From NCBI GenBank assembly GCA_028292625.1, contig JAQGLY010000038.1, positions 17,590-81,589 of the forward strand: a DNA stretch of 64,000 bases, written 5' to 3'. This stretch comes from Herbaspirillum sp. GTDB taxonomy: Bacteria > Pseudomonadota > Gammaproteobacteria > Burkholderiales > Burkholderiaceae_D. The position numbers were made by a program, and so were the translations under genes. This document shows positions 1 through 9,075 of the stretch, in pieces. The notes under the pieces were generated by a model, which saw only the letters and a list, made by a program, of their open reading frames with translations, did no database searches and was not told where the DNA came from. The first letter of the stretch is position 1, and every line of letters begins with the position of its first letter.

Positions 1-244
1 GGCAATCCGACAAGTCCGGATTGTGGCATTCCTTGGTATGGATGACGGCAATGCCGTTGGCGCGGCACAAGGCCAGTAATTTTTGCGTGGTCGGGATGAT
101 CGCGCGCAGCAGCGAGACGTCGTTGCCGATCGCCGCGCCGAAGCCGCCATCCTCGATGAAATCGCGCTGCATGTCGATCACGATCAGCGCGGTGCGGCCG
201 GGATCGAACGGGTAGTCGTAGGGGCGGGCATTGACGGTAAGCAT
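1..244 (-). CDS. Cysteine hydrolase (isochorismatase family), N-terminal part
   Basis: This gene runs off the left edge of the window; only about 81 N-terminal residues are present. The start is the ATG at 244, and the reading frame stays open to base 1. The segment [12 protein letters not shown] contains the catalytic Asp of the isochorismatase-like cysteine hydrolase fold, and [14 protein letters not shown] matches the segment that follows beta-strand 2 in biuret-hydrolase-like members. The Lys and Cys of the triad lie beyond the edge. It starts 11 bases after the ABC ATPase gene stops, so it is probably the last visible member of the transporter/amidase operon. It would hydrolyse a small linear amide or ureide. 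The family assignment is sure, the substrate unknown. Confidence 0.85.
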   Translation of the reverse strand, partial: MLTVNARPYDYPFDPGRTALIVIDMQRDFIEDGGFGAAIGNDVSLLRAIIPTTQKLLALCRANGIAVIHTKECHNPDLSDC

Positions 245-255
245 CGGTGTTTTCC

Positions 256-1788
256 TCAAACGCTCATGCTTACCGCATGCGTATGTCCGGCCATGTAGCT
301 GCCGATCTCCGGCACGTTGAAATGTTCGCGTTCGACCTCATGCACCAGTTCGCCTTCGCTCATGACGACGATGCGGTCGGCCAGCGTCAGCAATTCGTCC
401 AGGTCCTCGCTGATCAGCAATACCGCGGCGCCGGCGTTGCGCGCGGCCATGATGCGGCTATAGGTTTCCGCCACCGCCGCGAAGTCCAGGCCGAACACCG
501 GGTTGGCCACGATCAGCACCTCCACCGTCTGCGACAGTTCGCGCGCCAGCACGGCGCGCTGCACATTGCCGCCCGACAGCGTATCGATGCGGGCGCCGAT
601 GCCGGCGCATTTCACATTGAAATCGGCCACATAGCGGCGCGCCTGCTCGGCTTGCGGCGCCTTGCGCAGCCAGATGCCGCCGGCCAGCGGCGCGACGTCG
701 AAATTGCGCAAGGCCATGTTGTCGGCCACGCTCATCCCGACCACACTGGCGTTCCTGAGCGGCTCTTCCGGCAAGCTGTACAGTTTGTGGCGTCTGATCT
801 CTTCACGGCTGGCGGTATACGGCTCGCCGTGCACCGTGACGCTGCCGGCTTCGCGGTCGCGCTGGCCGAGCAGCGCTTCCACCAGTTCGCGCTGTCCATT
901 GCCGGAGACGCCGGCAATGCCGACGATCTCGCCCGGCTTGACCGCTATTTTGACGTCCCGCACCGCGAGCGGTCCCTTGTCGCCGCGCACTTGCAGGCCG
1001 TCGATCGCGAGCCGCGGCGCGGCCGCCGCATCGACCGGGTTGCGCGCCAGGTTGGGGGCGGGCGGTGTGTCGCCGACCATCATTTCGGCCAAGGCCTGCT
1101 GGGTCAGCTGCGCGGTTTTTCCGCTGCCGATAAAGCGCCCGCGCCGCAGTACCGACACCGTGTTGGCGAAGGCCATCACTTCACGGAACTTGTGGGTAAT
1201 CAGCAGCACGCTCAATTCGCCGCGCGCGCACAGGTCGCGCAGCAGGCCGAGAATCTCATCGGCTTCCGACGGCGTCAGCACCGAGGTCGGCTCGTCCAGA
1301 ATCAGGAAACGGCGGCGCAGGAACAACTGCTTGACGATTTCCACCTTCTGCTTTTCGCCGGCGGCCAGCGACGATGCCGCGGCGTCGAGATCGATCCTGA
1401 ACGGCACGGTGCGCATGAAGGCATCGAGCGCGGCGCGTTCGGTTTTCCAGTTGATGGCGGCCGGCAGCTTGCCCTTGGCGATCACCAGGTTCTCGGCCAC
1501 CGTCATCGACGGAATCAGGGTGAAATGCTGGTACACCATGCCGATGTGCGCGGCGTCGGCGTCCTTGGGCGAAGCGATCGGCGTTTCACGGCCGTCGACC
1601 ATGATCTGGCCTTGGTCGGGACGGTAAAAGCCGACCAGGCATTTGACCAGCGTCGATTTGCCGGCGCCGTTTTCGCCCAGCAATGCATGAAAATCGCCGG
1701 CCTCGACCTTGAGCGAAACATCGTCGAGCGCCGCCAGCGGGCCGAAATGTTTGCTCATGCCCAGCAATTCGATCGCGATCGCTGTCAT
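256..1788 (-). CDS. ABC transporter ATP-binding protein, BMP/nucleoside-type importer (two NBDs)
   Basis: The 510-residue protein has two tandem nucleotide-binding domains. NBD1 has Walker [10 protein letters not shown] (about residue 38) and Walker [16 protein letters not shown]2 has the degenerate Walker [10 protein letters not shown] and NPVFGLDFA in place of a usual Walker B, as is normal in the sugar/nucleoside importer class (YufO-like). It should energise the two permeases at 3502-5543 with the BMP-family binding protein at 5564. The frame is open upstream to 1950, but the ATG at 1788 begins the typical [16 protein letters not shown] start and lies 13 bases after the preceding stop. 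The upstream extension overlaps the biuret-hydrolase-like gene in another frame and is a shadow. Confidence 0.93.
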   Translation of the reverse strand: MTAIAIELLGMSKHFGPLAALDDVSLKVEAGDFHALLGENGAGKSTLVKCLVGFYRPDQGQIMVDGRETPIASPKDADAAHIGMVYQHFTLIPSMTVAENLVIAKGKLPAAINWKTERAALDAFMRTVPFRIDLDAAASSLAAGEKQKVEIVKQLFLRRRFLILDEPTSVLTPSEADEILGLLRDLCARGELSVLLITHKFREVMAFANTVSVLRRGRFIGSGKTAQLTQQALAEMMVGDTPPAPNLARNPVDAAAAPRLAIDGLQVRGDKGPLAVRDVKIAVKPGEIVGIAGVSGNGQRELVEALLGQRDREAGSVTVHGEPYTASREEIRRHKLYSLPEEPLRNASVVGMSVADNMALRNFDVAPLAGGIWLRKAPQAEQARRYVADFNVKCAGIGARIDTLSGGNVQRAVLARELSQTVEVLIVANPVFGLDFAAVAETYSRIMAARNAGAAVLLISEDLDELLTLADRIVVMSEGELVHEVEREHFNVPEIGSYMAGHTHAVSMSV

Positions 1789-1801
1789 GGGGCGGTCCGT
1801 T

Positions 1802-2482
1802 TCACAGCGCCTCCAGCAATTGCGCCGAGCCGGTGGTGGCGCCGAACACGCCGCCCTGCATCTTGACCATCTTGATCGCGGCCAGGTGATTGCCGGGATC
1901 GGTCGCGCCGCAGGCGTCTTCCACCAGCAGGCATTCGAAGCCGCGGTCATTGGCTTCGCGCATGGTGGTATGCACGCAGACGTCGGTCGTGATGCCGGTC
2001 AGCACCAGATTCCGGATGCCGCGCGTGTGCAGGATCAATTCCAGGTCGGTCGCGCAAAACGAGCCCTTGCCCGGCTTGTCGATAATGATTTCGTGCGGCA
2101 GCGGCGCCAGTTCCGGGATGATGTTCCAGCCGATTTCGCCGCGCACCAGGATCTTGCCGCACGGGCCGGGGTCGCCGATGCCGGCGCCGATCTGGCGGCT
2201 GCGCCAGCGCTTGTTTTCCGGCAGGTCGGAGAGGTCGGGGCGGTGCCCTTCGCGGGTATGGATGATGTGATAGCCGCCGGCGCGCATTTTCTTCAGCAGC
2301 GCCTTGATCGGCGCGATCGGCGCGCGCGTCAGCGACAGGTCGTAACCCATCTTGTCGACATAGCCGCCTTTGCCGCAAAAATCGATCTGCATGTCGATCA
2401 CGATCAGCGCTGTGTTGTTCGGCGACAGTGCGCCGTTATACGGCCACGGATAAGGGCCGGCGGGAATGAATTTTTTAACCAT
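1802..2482 (-). CDS. biuH: Biuret amidohydrolase-like cysteine hydrolase
   Basis: This 226-residue isochorismatase-family hydrolase shows the complete Asp-Lys-Cys triad: IDMQIDF near residue 35, DKPGKGSF in the middle, and [11 protein letters not shown] for the nucleophile. The N-terminal [10 protein letters not shown] and the segments [14 protein letters not shown] and [12 protein letters not shown] are those I associate with rhizobial biuret hydrolase, which turns biuret into allophanate and ammonia. The match is from memory, not an alignment run. Start at 2482 is chosen because it gives the family N-terminus and lies just after the formamidase stop, with AAGG upstream. Neighbouring formamidase and importer suggest it removes nitrogen from a ureide-like fragment. 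Another linear ureide could be the true substrate. Confidence 0.75.
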   Translation of the reverse strand: MVKKFIPAGPYPWPYNGALSPNNTALIVIDMQIDFCGKGGYVDKMGYDLSLTRAPIAPIKALLKKMRAGGYHIIHTREGHRPDLSDLPENKRWRSRQIGAGIGDPGPCGKILVRGEIGWNIIPELAPLPHEIIIDKPGKGSFCATDLELILHTRGIRNLVLTGITTDVCVHTTMREANDRGFECLLVEDACGATDPGNHLAAIKMVKMQGGVFGATTGSAQLLEAL

Positions 2483-2492
2483 GACGGTGGCC

Positions 2493-3485
2493 TTATCGGT
2501 TGTAAATGCGGGTCGGCGGCGGAAAACCGCAAGCGGCCCCGTCCTTGTGCACAACCTCGTCTTCCCAAGGCAACTTGTATTTGCCGGCGACGAGATCGGT
2601 CATATAGGTATAGGGGCAGTCCTGGGCGCCACCCTTGACGGCCACGTAGCCGCGGTGGCCGAACTGGTAGATATTGTTTTCCACGCCCCAATGCTTGCGC
2701 GCTTCGCGCACCAGGTCCGGCCGCAGTTCGCAATAGACCACTTCGTCCGGACGGTTGCCGCCTTCGACCAGCGGCATGCCGTCGAAGTTCACGAACATCG
2801 CTTCGCCCATCGAATCCCAGGTGCCGTCGCTGCCCGACATGCACACGCTGGCGGTTTGCATCAGGTTGCAGAACGCATTGGCCTGATTGGTGATTTTCCA
2901 GCTGTGGCGGATCGGCGCGGTGTAACCCGCGGTGCGCAGCATGATTTCGGCGCCTTTGTAGGCCGCCTCGCGCGCCATTTCGGGGAACATGCCGTCGTGG
3001 CAAATGATCAGGGACAGCTTGCAGCCGTTGGGCCCGTCGCAGACCGGGATGCCGAGGTTGCCCGGTTCCCACGGCTCGACCGGTATCCAGGGATGCAGCT
3101 TGCGGTAATACAGCGCCAGCGCGCCGCGGTCGTCGATGATGATGCCGCTGTTATACGGATTGCCGTCCGGATTGGCTTCCATGATCGAAAAGCAGCCCCA
3201 TACCTTGTTGTCTATGCAGGCCTGCCTGAAGGCAGCGACTTCCGGTCCATCCAGCGCACACATGACCTTGGCGCCGGTATCCATCGACAAGCCGTGCAGC
3301 GAGTATTCCGGGAACACCACCAGATCGAGCGACGGCATGCCGCGCTTGGCCTTGGCGACCAGGGCCACGATCTTGTCGACCTGCAGCGCCAATGCCGACT
3401 TGGTGTGCGGATCGGGCAGGCTCAATTGCACCAGCCCGACCACCACGCCGTTGGGAGACTTGTTCAATCCGCCGAGTCCGCTCAT
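2493..3485 (-). CDS. amiF: Formamidase (nitrilase superfamily)
   Basis: The 330-residue protein belongs to the nitrilase superfamily with the Glu-Lys-Cys triad in FPEYS, YRKLHPW and ICHDGM. Length, the [13 protein letters not shown] segment, and the C-terminal [14 protein letters not shown] and [16 protein letters not shown] region (here [12 protein letters not shown]) fit AmiF formamidase, which splits formamide into formate and ammonia in the cytosol; aliphatic amidase AmiE is the close alternative. It sits between the importer permeases and the biuret-hydrolase-like gene with gaps of 10-16 bases, so it is in the same operon. A formamidase is expected if heterocycle ring cleavage elsewhere in the cluster releases formamide. 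Confidence 0.88.
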   Translation of the reverse strand: MSGLGGLNKSPNGVVVGLVQLSLPDPHTKSALALQVDKIVALVAKAKRGMPSLDLVVFPEYSLHGLSMDTGAKVMCALDGPEVAAFRQACIDNKVWGCFSIMEANPDGNPYNSGIIIDDRGALALYYRKLHPWIPVEPWEPGNLGIPVCDGPNGCKLSLIICHDGMFPEMAREAAYKGAEIMLRTAGYTAPIRHSWKITNQANAFCNLMQTASVCMSGSDGTWDSMGEAMFVNFDGMPLVEGGNRPDEVVYCELRPDLVREARKHWGVENNIYQFGHRGYVAVKGGAQDCPYTYMTDLVAGKYKLPWEDEVVHKDGAACGFPPPTRIYNR

Positions 3486-3501
3486 GACTATTTCCTTTTG
3501 C

Positions 3502-4428
3502 CTATCTGGTCAGGCTGAGTTCGCCCGGCGCGCCGGCCAGCGTTTGCTTGCGTGAATTGACGATCATCACCACCAGCGTCAATACATAGGGCGCCGCATT
3601 GAACAGGTAATAGCCGCTGGTGACGCCGACCGATTGCAGCGCCGGTCCGATCGCGCCGGCGCCGCCGAAGATCATGGCGGCGGCCACGCAGCGCAACGGA
3701 CGCCAGCGCGCGAAAATCACCAGCGCCACCGCCATCAGGCCCTGGCCGCTGGACAGCGACTCGTTCCAGCTGCCCGGATAAACCAGCGACAGGTAGGAGC
3801 CGCCGATGCCGGCCAGCAAGCCGCCCAGCGCGGTGGCGGCGATGCGGATGCGCAGCACCGGGAAGCCCAGCGCGCGCGCGGCCGATTCGGAATCGCCGAC
3901 GGTGCGCAGCATCAGGCCCCAGCGCGTATTGCGCAAGGCCCAGTAAAAAAACACGGCGCAGACGATGCCGGCGATGAACAGCACGTTGATCTCCAGCGCC
4001 GATTGCACTTGCGGGTAACTGCTCCAGCCGCCGAACGGGATCGACGGCAGATTGGGCGCGGTCGGCTGAATGAAGGACTTGCCGAAAAAGAAGGCCAGGC
4101 CGGTGCCGAGCAGCATCAGGCTGATGCCGATGGCGATGTCGTTGACCCGTTGCAGGCTGCACAGCAAGCCGTGCAGGATGGCCAGCAGCATGCCGCACAG
4201 GCCGGCCGCCAGCACGCCCAGCCACGGCGAGCCCGACAGATAAGCCACGGCATAGCCGCTCATCGCGCCCATCACCAGGATGCCTTCCAGCCCGAGATTG
4301 ATGCGCCCGGATTTTTCGGTAATGCATTCGCCGATGCTGACCAGCATGAAAGGCGTGGAAACCCGGATGGTGCCGGCCAGGATCGCCAGCGGAACGCCCC
4401 AGACGCCGATTTGGGAAGCGTCGCTCAT
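3502..4428 (-). CDS. ABC transporter permease, BMP/nucleoside type (YufQ-like)
   Basis: The 308-residue hydrophobic protein has about eight membrane segments of the branched-chain/nucleoside permease fold. It contains ECITEKSGRINLGLEGIL near residue 35, the conserved signature of the shorter permease of BMP-type importers, and a later loop RTVGDSESAARALG that should contact the ATPase. Its ATG overlaps the stop of the longer permease by four bases, so the pair is translationally coupled. Family members move purine nucleosides, riboflavin or related heterocycles. The cluster context suggests an N-heterocyclic substrate, but the sequence does not fix it. Confidence 0.9.
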   Translation of the reverse strand: MSDASQIGVWGVPLAILAGTIRVSTPFMLVSIGECITEKSGRINLGLEGILVMGAMSGYAVAYLSGSPWLGVLAAGLCGMLLAILHGLLCSLQRVNDIAIGISLMLLGTGLAFFFGKSFIQPTAPNLPSIPFGGWSSYPQVQSALEINVLFIAGIVCAVFFYWALRNTRWGLMLRTVGDSESAARALGFPVLRIRIAATALGGLLAGIGGSYLSLVYPGSWNESLSSGQGLMAVALVIFARWRPLRCVAAAMIFGGAGAIGPALQSVGVTSGYYLFNAAPYVLTLVVMIVNSRKQTLAGAPGELSLTR

Positions 4429-5543
4429 GCCTGGCCCGGCGCATTGCGCGAAAAGAATTTGCGGTTGTTCAGCGTCTCAAGGGCCAGGATGCAGACGAAG
4501 GCGATGCCTTGCAGTACCAGCACGGTGGCGTCCGGCATGTCGAGCCGGCGCTGCAGCAGGCCGCCGGCGGCGCTGATGCCGCCGAACAGGACCGCGACCG
4601 GTATGACGGCCAAGGCGTTCTGGCGTGCAATGAAGGCGATGAGGATGCCGGAGTTGCCGTAACCGGCGATGACCCCGGCATGGGCGGCGCCATGCACCGC
4701 ACCCACTTCGATGGCGCCCGCCAGTCCGGCCGCGGAACCGCCCAGCGCGCACATCGTCACCATCCATTTGCCGACCGGGATGCCGACCATTTGCGCGGTG
4801 CGCTGGTTGCCGCCGACCACGCGCGCGGCAAATCCGCCGGTGGTTTTGCGGATAAAAATATAGGCCGCGATCGCCACCACGATGCCGATCACCAGGCCCC
4901 AGTGCACGTCCATCCCGGGGATGTTGCCGATCATGTTGGCGTCGCCGATCGGCTTGGTGGATGGCTTGTTGAGGCTTTCTGGATCGCGCAGCGGGCCCTC
5001 GACCAGATGATTGAACAGCGCGATGCCGATATACGAAAGCAGCAGGCTGGAAATGGTCTCATTGACGTTGCGGGCGCTTTTCAGCCAGCCGGAGATCGAG
5101 GCCCAGCCGCCGCCGATCGCCATGCCGGCCAGCAGCATCGCGGTCTGCACCACCAGGCTGGCCGCGCCGCCGGTCAATTGGGCCGCCACCGCCGCGCCCA
5201 GCGCGCCCAGCACCAGCGCGCCCTCGCCGCCGATCAGCACCAGCCCGACTTGCGCAGGCAACGCCACCGCCAGCCCGGTCAGGATCAGGGGGGCGGCGCG
5301 CTGCAGGGTGTTTTGCCAGGAGAAGGCATTTGAAAAAGCGCCCTCGTAGATCAGCGACCAGACTTCCAGCGGATTTTGGCCGACCGCCCATACGAAGAAA
5401 GAAAAAATAATGCAGGTCAGCGCCAGCGCCGCTACCGGCACCACGGCGCTGTCGAGCATGCCGCGCCAGTCGAGCGAATTGCGCTCGGCTTTAGCAGGCC
5501 GGACAACCGCCGGCGGCACGGTGGGGGTAGCGGTAGTCATCAT
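4425..5543 (-). CDS. ABC transporter permease, BMP/nucleoside type (YufP-like)
   Basis: The 372-residue protein is the longer permease of the importer. A cytoplasmic N-terminus of about 35 residues rich in Pro and Ala precedes eight to ten membrane segments. The coupling loop GGNQRTAQMVGIPVGKWM near residue 245 and the segment GLVLIGGEGALVLGALGAA are typical of this family. It follows the binding-protein gene by 20 bases and overlaps the next permease, making one operon. It forms the inner-membrane channel together with that permease. The substrate is not determined by sequence; nucleobase, nucleoside or flavin-like solutes are the known range for the family. Confidence 0.9.
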   Translation of the reverse strand: MMTTATPTVPPAVVRPAKAERNSLDWRGMLDSAVVPVAALALTCIIFSFFVWAVGQNPLEVWSLIYEGAFSNAFSWQNTLQRAAPLILTGLAVALPAQVGLVLIGGEGALVLGALGAAVAAQLTGGAASLVVQTAMLLAGMAIGGGWASISGWLKSARNVNETISSLLLSYIGIALFNHLVEGPLRDPESLNKPSTKPIGDANMIGNIPGMDVHWGLVIGIVVAIAAYIFIRKTTGGFAARVVGGNQRTAQMVGIPVGKWMVTMCALGGSAAGLAGAIEVGAVHGAAHAGVIAGYGNSGILIAFIARQNALAVIPVAVLFGGISAAGGLLQRRLDMPDATVLVLQGIAFVCILALETLNNRKFFSRNAPGQA

Positions 5544-5563
5544 GTCGTTAGCGAATCGCGATA

Positions 5564-6688
5564 TCAGCCGGGAATGGCGCCTACCACGCCATCCACCAGA
5601 TAGTTCATCGACTCAAGCGCTATATTGGTTTGCTCGAACGACTTTCCGGCTTCAATGGCGGTGCCGCCTTTGTTATCCTTGAGCGGACCCTTGAACGTCA
5701 CGAACTCGCCGGTGAGCATCTTGGCCTTGACGGCGTCCACCTGCTTTTTGCCGGCATCCGGCAGCCCCTTGCCATACGGCGACATTTTCACGAAGCCTTC
5801 CTTGATGCCGCCGCGCAGGAAGTTCAGATGCGGTTTGCCGGCGATCGCGGCGTCGGTGATTTCCTTGTAAGGCGTGGACCAGTCCCATTCCGCGCCGGTC
5901 AGATAGCCTTTGGGGGCCAGCTTGGCCTGGCTGGCGTGATAGCCGCAGCTGAAAATGCCGCGTTTTTCGGCGGTTTCGATAATCACCTTGGGACCGTCGA
6001 CGTGGCAGGTGACGACATCGATGCCCTGATCGACCAGGCTGTTGGTGGCTTCCGCTTCGCGTATCGGCAGCGACCAGTCGCCGGTGAAAATGACATGGGT
6101 AGTGATCGTCGGATCGACGGAGCGAGCGCCCAGGGTAAATGCATTGATGTTCAGCAGCACCTGCGGAATCGGCTTGGCGGCGATGAAGCCGATCTTCTTG
6201 CTCTTGGTGGCATGCGCCGCAGCCACGCCGTTGAGGTATTGGCATTCGCCGATATAGCCGAAGAAGCTGCCCACGTTCATCGGATGCTTGTCTTTGTTCC
6301 ACAGGCCGCCGCAGTGCGCAAAACGCACATTCGGATATTTTTTGGCGACAACCAGCACGTGCGGATCGAAATAACCGTAAGAAGTGGCGAAAATCAGCGA
6401 GGCCTTATCCTGGTTGATCATGGCTTCCATGGTTTTCTGAACGGCCACGGTTTCCGGCACTTTTTCTTCTTCCACGACTTTCACGCCCGGCACCTTCTTC
6501 AGGATGGCGGCGGCCTGGGCATGCGCCTGGTTGTAGCCGAAGTCGTCCTTGGGGCCGACATAGATGAAGCCCACGGTGATCGGGTTGGCCGCCAGCGCGC
6601 GCTGCGCCCATAACGGCAAGGTTCCGGCGGCGCCGACGGCGGCAAGGGATTTCAATAAATTTCTACGCTTCGAATCATGGTTCGGCAT
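5564..6688 (-). CDS. BMP-family ABC transporter substrate-binding protein
   Basis: The 374-residue periplasmic binding protein carries a twin-arginine-like signal (KRRNLLKSLAAVGAAG, cleavage after about residue 34). The mature part has the BMP/Med-lipoprotein fold with GFIYVGPKDDFGYNQAH and the later FAHCGGLW and GSFFGYIGECQYLNG segments. It is the first gene of the importer/amidase operon and should select the ligand. The start is preceded by GGGAGAT. A sigma-54 element lies about 50 bases upstream of the gene. Binding proteins of this family take nucleosides or related ring compounds; a Tat signal rather than a lipoprotein signal is slightly unusual. Confidence 0.92.
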   Translation of the reverse strand: MPNHDSKRRNLLKSLAAVGAAGTLPLWAQRALAANPITVGFIYVGPKDDFGYNQAHAQAAAILKKVPGVKVVEEEKVPETVAVQKTMEAMINQDKASLIFATSYGYFDPHVLVVAKKYPNVRFAHCGGLWNKDKHPMNVGSFFGYIGECQYLNGVAAAHATKSKKIGFIAAKPIPQVLLNINAFTLGARSVDPTITTHVIFTGDWSLPIREAEATNSLVDQGIDVVTCHVDGPKVIIETAEKRGIFSCGYHASQAKLAPKGYLTGAEWDWSTPYKEITDAAIAGKPHLNFLRGGIKEGFVKMSPYGKGLPDAGKKQVDAVKAKMLTGEFVTFKGPLKDNKGGTAIEAGKSFEQTNIALESMNYLVDGVVGAIPG

Positions 6689-6737
6689 TCTTTTATCTCC
6701 CTGGATTGAATCACATTAGTGCCCTGCCTTGTCATTA

Positions 6738-6753
6738 AGCAAAGCCCGTGCCG
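6738..6753 (-). promoter_or_regulatory. Sigma-54 promoter for the BMP-importer operon
   Basis: Read on the minus strand the element is CGGCACG-GGCT-TTGCT: GG at -24 and GC at -12, ten bases apart, with the TTGCT block intact. Predicted transcription start is near 6727, about 40 bases before the binding-protein ATG. Confidence 0.65.
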
Positions 6754-6869
6754 GGTGCATAAGCCGCGGTGATATGTGTTTTGGGCGAGCGCCTTGCGGC
6801 GCCGCGAAAGCCCGGAATTGCGCACGGATATGCTTTATGCCTCAATCTTGTGCGGATTCTCCGACTGCT

Positions 6870-6885
6870 TGCACTGTTCCGTGCA
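6870..6885. promoter_or_regulatory. Candidate activator-binding dyad
   Basis: TGCAC-N6-GTGCA lies between two divergent sigma-54 promoters, at distances where an enhancer-binding protein could act on both. It resembles half-sites of NtrC-type operators but has one base less than their usual spacing. I did not find the same dyad at the other promoters, so it is only a candidate. Confidence 0.25.
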
Positions 6886-6946
6886 GCGCAGCGGTGTTTT
6901 GAGCATGTTGCCCCGGAAGAACGCCGCGGATCGGGCATTACGCCCT

Positions 6947-6962
6947 TGGCACAGGCTTTGCT
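6947..6962 (+). promoter_or_regulatory. Sigma-54 promoter for the Rieske oxygenase gene
   Basis: TGGCACA-GGCT-TTGCT matches the -24/-12 consensus with GG and GC ten bases apart. Predicted start of transcription is near 6973, leaving a leader of about 100 bases before the ATG at 7074. Confidence 0.75.
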
Positions 6963-7073
6963 CCATACCGGGCAGGCCGTGATGCGCATGCGCGGCGCGG
7001 CCGAATGACTGGCGAAGGCGGCCAACAACGGCGCGCCGGCTGGAGGCGCAAGCCGCACATTGGAGTATGTTTC

Positions 7074-8117
7074 ATGCTGACCACCAAGCAAAAGACCCTG
7101 CGTAAATTCTGGTACGCAACCCTTCCCGTATCGCAACTCGAAGATGGACCCCGGCCGTTCCGCCTGATGGGTGAAGATATCGTCCTGTTCAAGGACCAGG
7201 ACGGCAAACCGGCCGCCTTGAAAGACCGCTGTTGTCACCGCACCGCCAAATTGTCGAAAGGATTCGTCGAGAACGGCAATCTGGTCTGCGGCTATCACGG
7301 CTGGACCTATGACGCGCGGGGCGCCTGCATCCGCATTCCGCAAAATCCCGACAATCTGATTCCATCGGGGGCCGCCGTGCCGGCATACCGATGCGAAGAA
7401 AAGTACGGCTACGCCTGGGTCGCGCTGGACGAACCGCTGCAGCCGATTCCGCATTTTCCGGAAGACGGGGATCCCGCCTATCGCCGCGTTTTCCAGTTTC
7501 ATGAGCAATGGAAAACCAGTCCGTTGCGTTTCATGGAAAACTCGTTCGACAATGCGCATTTCAGCTTTGTGCATAAATCGAACTTCGGCATGATCGACAA
7601 TCCGAAGCCTGCCAAGTACGAATTCCGTCCGAATGAGTGGGGTTTTGAAGCCGAGACGCTGGTGCCGATCCGCAATCCGCCCGAGAGCTATCGCATCACC
7701 GGGACCACCGACCCGATCACCGAGCGGCACCTGCTCAACCGCTGGTACCTGCCGTTCACCCGCCGTTTCGGCTGCGTTTATCCGGCGTCCGGCCGCCACC
7801 ACATCATCTACAACTGCGCCACGCCGGTCGACGACGGCAGCATGGTGCTGGTGCAATGGCTGTACCGCAATGATAGCGAGGAGAGCTGTTCGACGCCGGA
7901 ACTGATCGCCTGGGACCGGCCGATCACGGACGAGGATCGCGAGATACTGGAAGCGACCGATTACGACGCCTGCATCGATACGCGGCGGCGGGTCGAATTT
8001 CACATGGAGTCGGACAAGCCCGGCATATTGATACGCCGCATGCTGCTGGACTTGCTCACGCGCGAAGGAGAGGCGGAGGTGTTCAATGCCGCCGGCGAGA
8101 TTCCGGCAAGCGCCTGA
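7074..8117 (+). CDS. Rieske non-heme iron oxygenase, alpha subunit (VanA-like)
   Basis: The 347-residue protein has an N-terminal Rieske [2Fe-2S] domain with C-x-H and C-x2-H (CCH, 16 residues, CGYH) near residues 50-71. A catalytic domain follows, with the iron-binding DNAHFSFVH motif near residue 160. It resembles single-component-type oxygenases such as vanillate O-demethylase or N-demethylases, which use NADH-derived electrons to hydroxylate or demethylate a ring compound. Start 7074 is preceded by GGAG at 7062-7065; an upstream in-frame ATG at 7005 lacks the family match. No reductase or ferredoxin partner is encoded next to it, so electrons must come from elsewhere. It has its own sigma-54 promoter. 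Confidence 0.9.
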   Translation: MLTTKQKTLRKFWYATLPVSQLEDGPRPFRLMGEDIVLFKDQDGKPAALKDRCCHRTAKLSKGFVENGNLVCGYHGWTYDARGACIRIPQNPDNLIPSGAAVPAYRCEEKYGYAWVALDEPLQPIPHFPEDGDPAYRRVFQFHEQWKTSPLRFMENSFDNAHFSFVHKSNFGMIDNPKPAKYEFRPNEWGFEAETLVPIRNPPESYRITGTTDPITERHLLNRWYLPFTRRFGCVYPASGRHHIIYNCATPVDDGSMVLVQWLYRNDSEESCSTPELIAWDRPITDEDREILEATDYDACIDTRRRVEFHMESDKPGILIRRMLLDLLTREGEAEVFNAAGEIPASA

Positions 8118-8169
8118 CGCTCCGGCGCCGGCGCTGGATGTATCGCGCCGGCTGCCAGTGTGCGCGGCC

Positions 8170-9075
8170 CTAGGCCGGCACGAACCGTTCGGCCCACCAG
8201 CTGAACACGATGTCGCGCAAGGCCGCGCCGTCATCGTCGCCGTACAGCTCGGTCAGCTTACATTGCTGCAACAATGCGTATTCCTCTGCGCTCAGGAAGA
8301 TCGGAACGTCGCTGATGCGGATCGGCACATTGACGAACTCGGGTTTGTATGAGGCGTCGCGCCGCAGTTCGCGCTCGACCTTGATCTGCTTGACCTTGAA
8401 GTCGGCCGGGGTGCGCTGGCTCGGCAGGCTGCCCACGTGCGGCGGCGCCGCCAGGTCGGCTGCGGTGGCCTTGAATACCGTCAGCTTGACCGGCTTGATC
8501 GAAAAATTGCTGGTCTTCATGATATCGCTGCCGCATACATTCGGGACCGCCAACACGTCTTCCATCGCCAGCAGATCGATATAGTCGCCGGGCTTGGTAT
8601 GCTGGCGGTCGATCCACTGCTTGCCGTCGGTATCGACGCCGGCGTGCATGAACAGATTGAACGAGTCGTGCACATCGTCCGGCGTCAGGCCGTACTCGCG
8701 CTGCGCTTCGGACTGGATGTCGTGGCAATTGGTATGGGCCGGCAATCCGTAGATGCTTTCGTACAGGTGGGCGCTGCAACGGGGAAACAGCAGGTCGTTG
8801 CATCCTGCCGTGTCCTCCAGAATGTAGATCAGCGCGCGCTCGCGCGGCGGACCGGACCACATGAAATGTCCCTCGGTCGGATGCAAGCCGTACAGCGTGC
8901 GGATACGCCCGGTATGCATGTATTCCTTGTAGTCGTGCAGATTGAAGCAGTTGAAGTCGACGCATTGGCCGCCTTCGATTTGTTCGATGCGCAGAATCTG
9001 CCCGCGCAACAGTTCGATCGCCTTGCCGGTGCCCGGCTCCAGCACCCACGACCAGATCTCTTCGCGCTGCGTCAT
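8170..9075 (-). CDS. DUF1989 (urea-carboxylase-associated family) protein
   Basis: The 301-residue protein has an N-terminal DUF1989 domain (about residues 15-200), with the conserved QCVDFNCFN, CNDLLFPRCS and DSFNLFMH segments and His/Cys residues that could bind metal. About 100 further residues follow. DUF1989 proteins occur with urea carboxylase and in guanidine use, where a DUF1989 pair acts as carboxyguanidine deiminase; this one stands alone. It overlaps the small ribbon-helix-helix gene by four bases and is coupled to it. A role in hydrolysing a guanidine- or ureide-like intermediate is an inference. The C-terminal extension is unrecognised. Confidence 0.85.
   Translation of the reverse strand: MTQREEIWSWVLEPGTGKAIELLRGQILRIEQIEGGQCVDFNCFNLHDYKEYMHTGRIRTLYGLHPTEGHFMWSGPPRERALIYILEDTAGCNDLLFPRCSAHLYESIYGLPAHTNCHDIQSEAQREYGLTPDDVHDSFNLFMHAGVDTDGKQWIDRQHTKPGDYIDLLAMEDVLAVPNVCGSDIMKTSNFSIKPVKLTVFKATAADLAAPPHVGSLPSQRTPADFKVKQIKVERELRRDASYKPEFVNVPIRISDVPIFLSAEEYALLQQCKLTELYGDDDGAALRDIVFSWWAERFVPA

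Larger units (their letters stand above)
6689..7073. other. Divergent regulatory region between importer operon and Rieske oxygenase gene
   Basis: I see no convincing gene in this 385-base region. It holds two sigma-54 elements, one for each flanking transcription unit, and between them a short dyad TGCAC-N6-GTGCA at 6870-6885. An open frame of 79 codons at 6769-7008 has no recognisable product and overlaps the plus-strand promoter, so I treat it as non-coding. Confidence 0.6.

Noticed and set aside
247..1866. Long plus-strand open frame opposite the ABC ATPase gene
   Set aside because: It mirrors the minus-strand ATPase gene, has biased composition rich in His, Arg and Gln, and no recognisable domain.
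6769..7008. 79-codon plus-strand frame upstream of the Rieske gene
   Set aside because: It contains the sigma-54 promoter, has no ribosome site or family match.
6735..8234. 499-codon minus-strand frame across the Rieske gene
   Set aside because: It is the antisense of a gene with clear catalytic motifs and shows no domain of its own.
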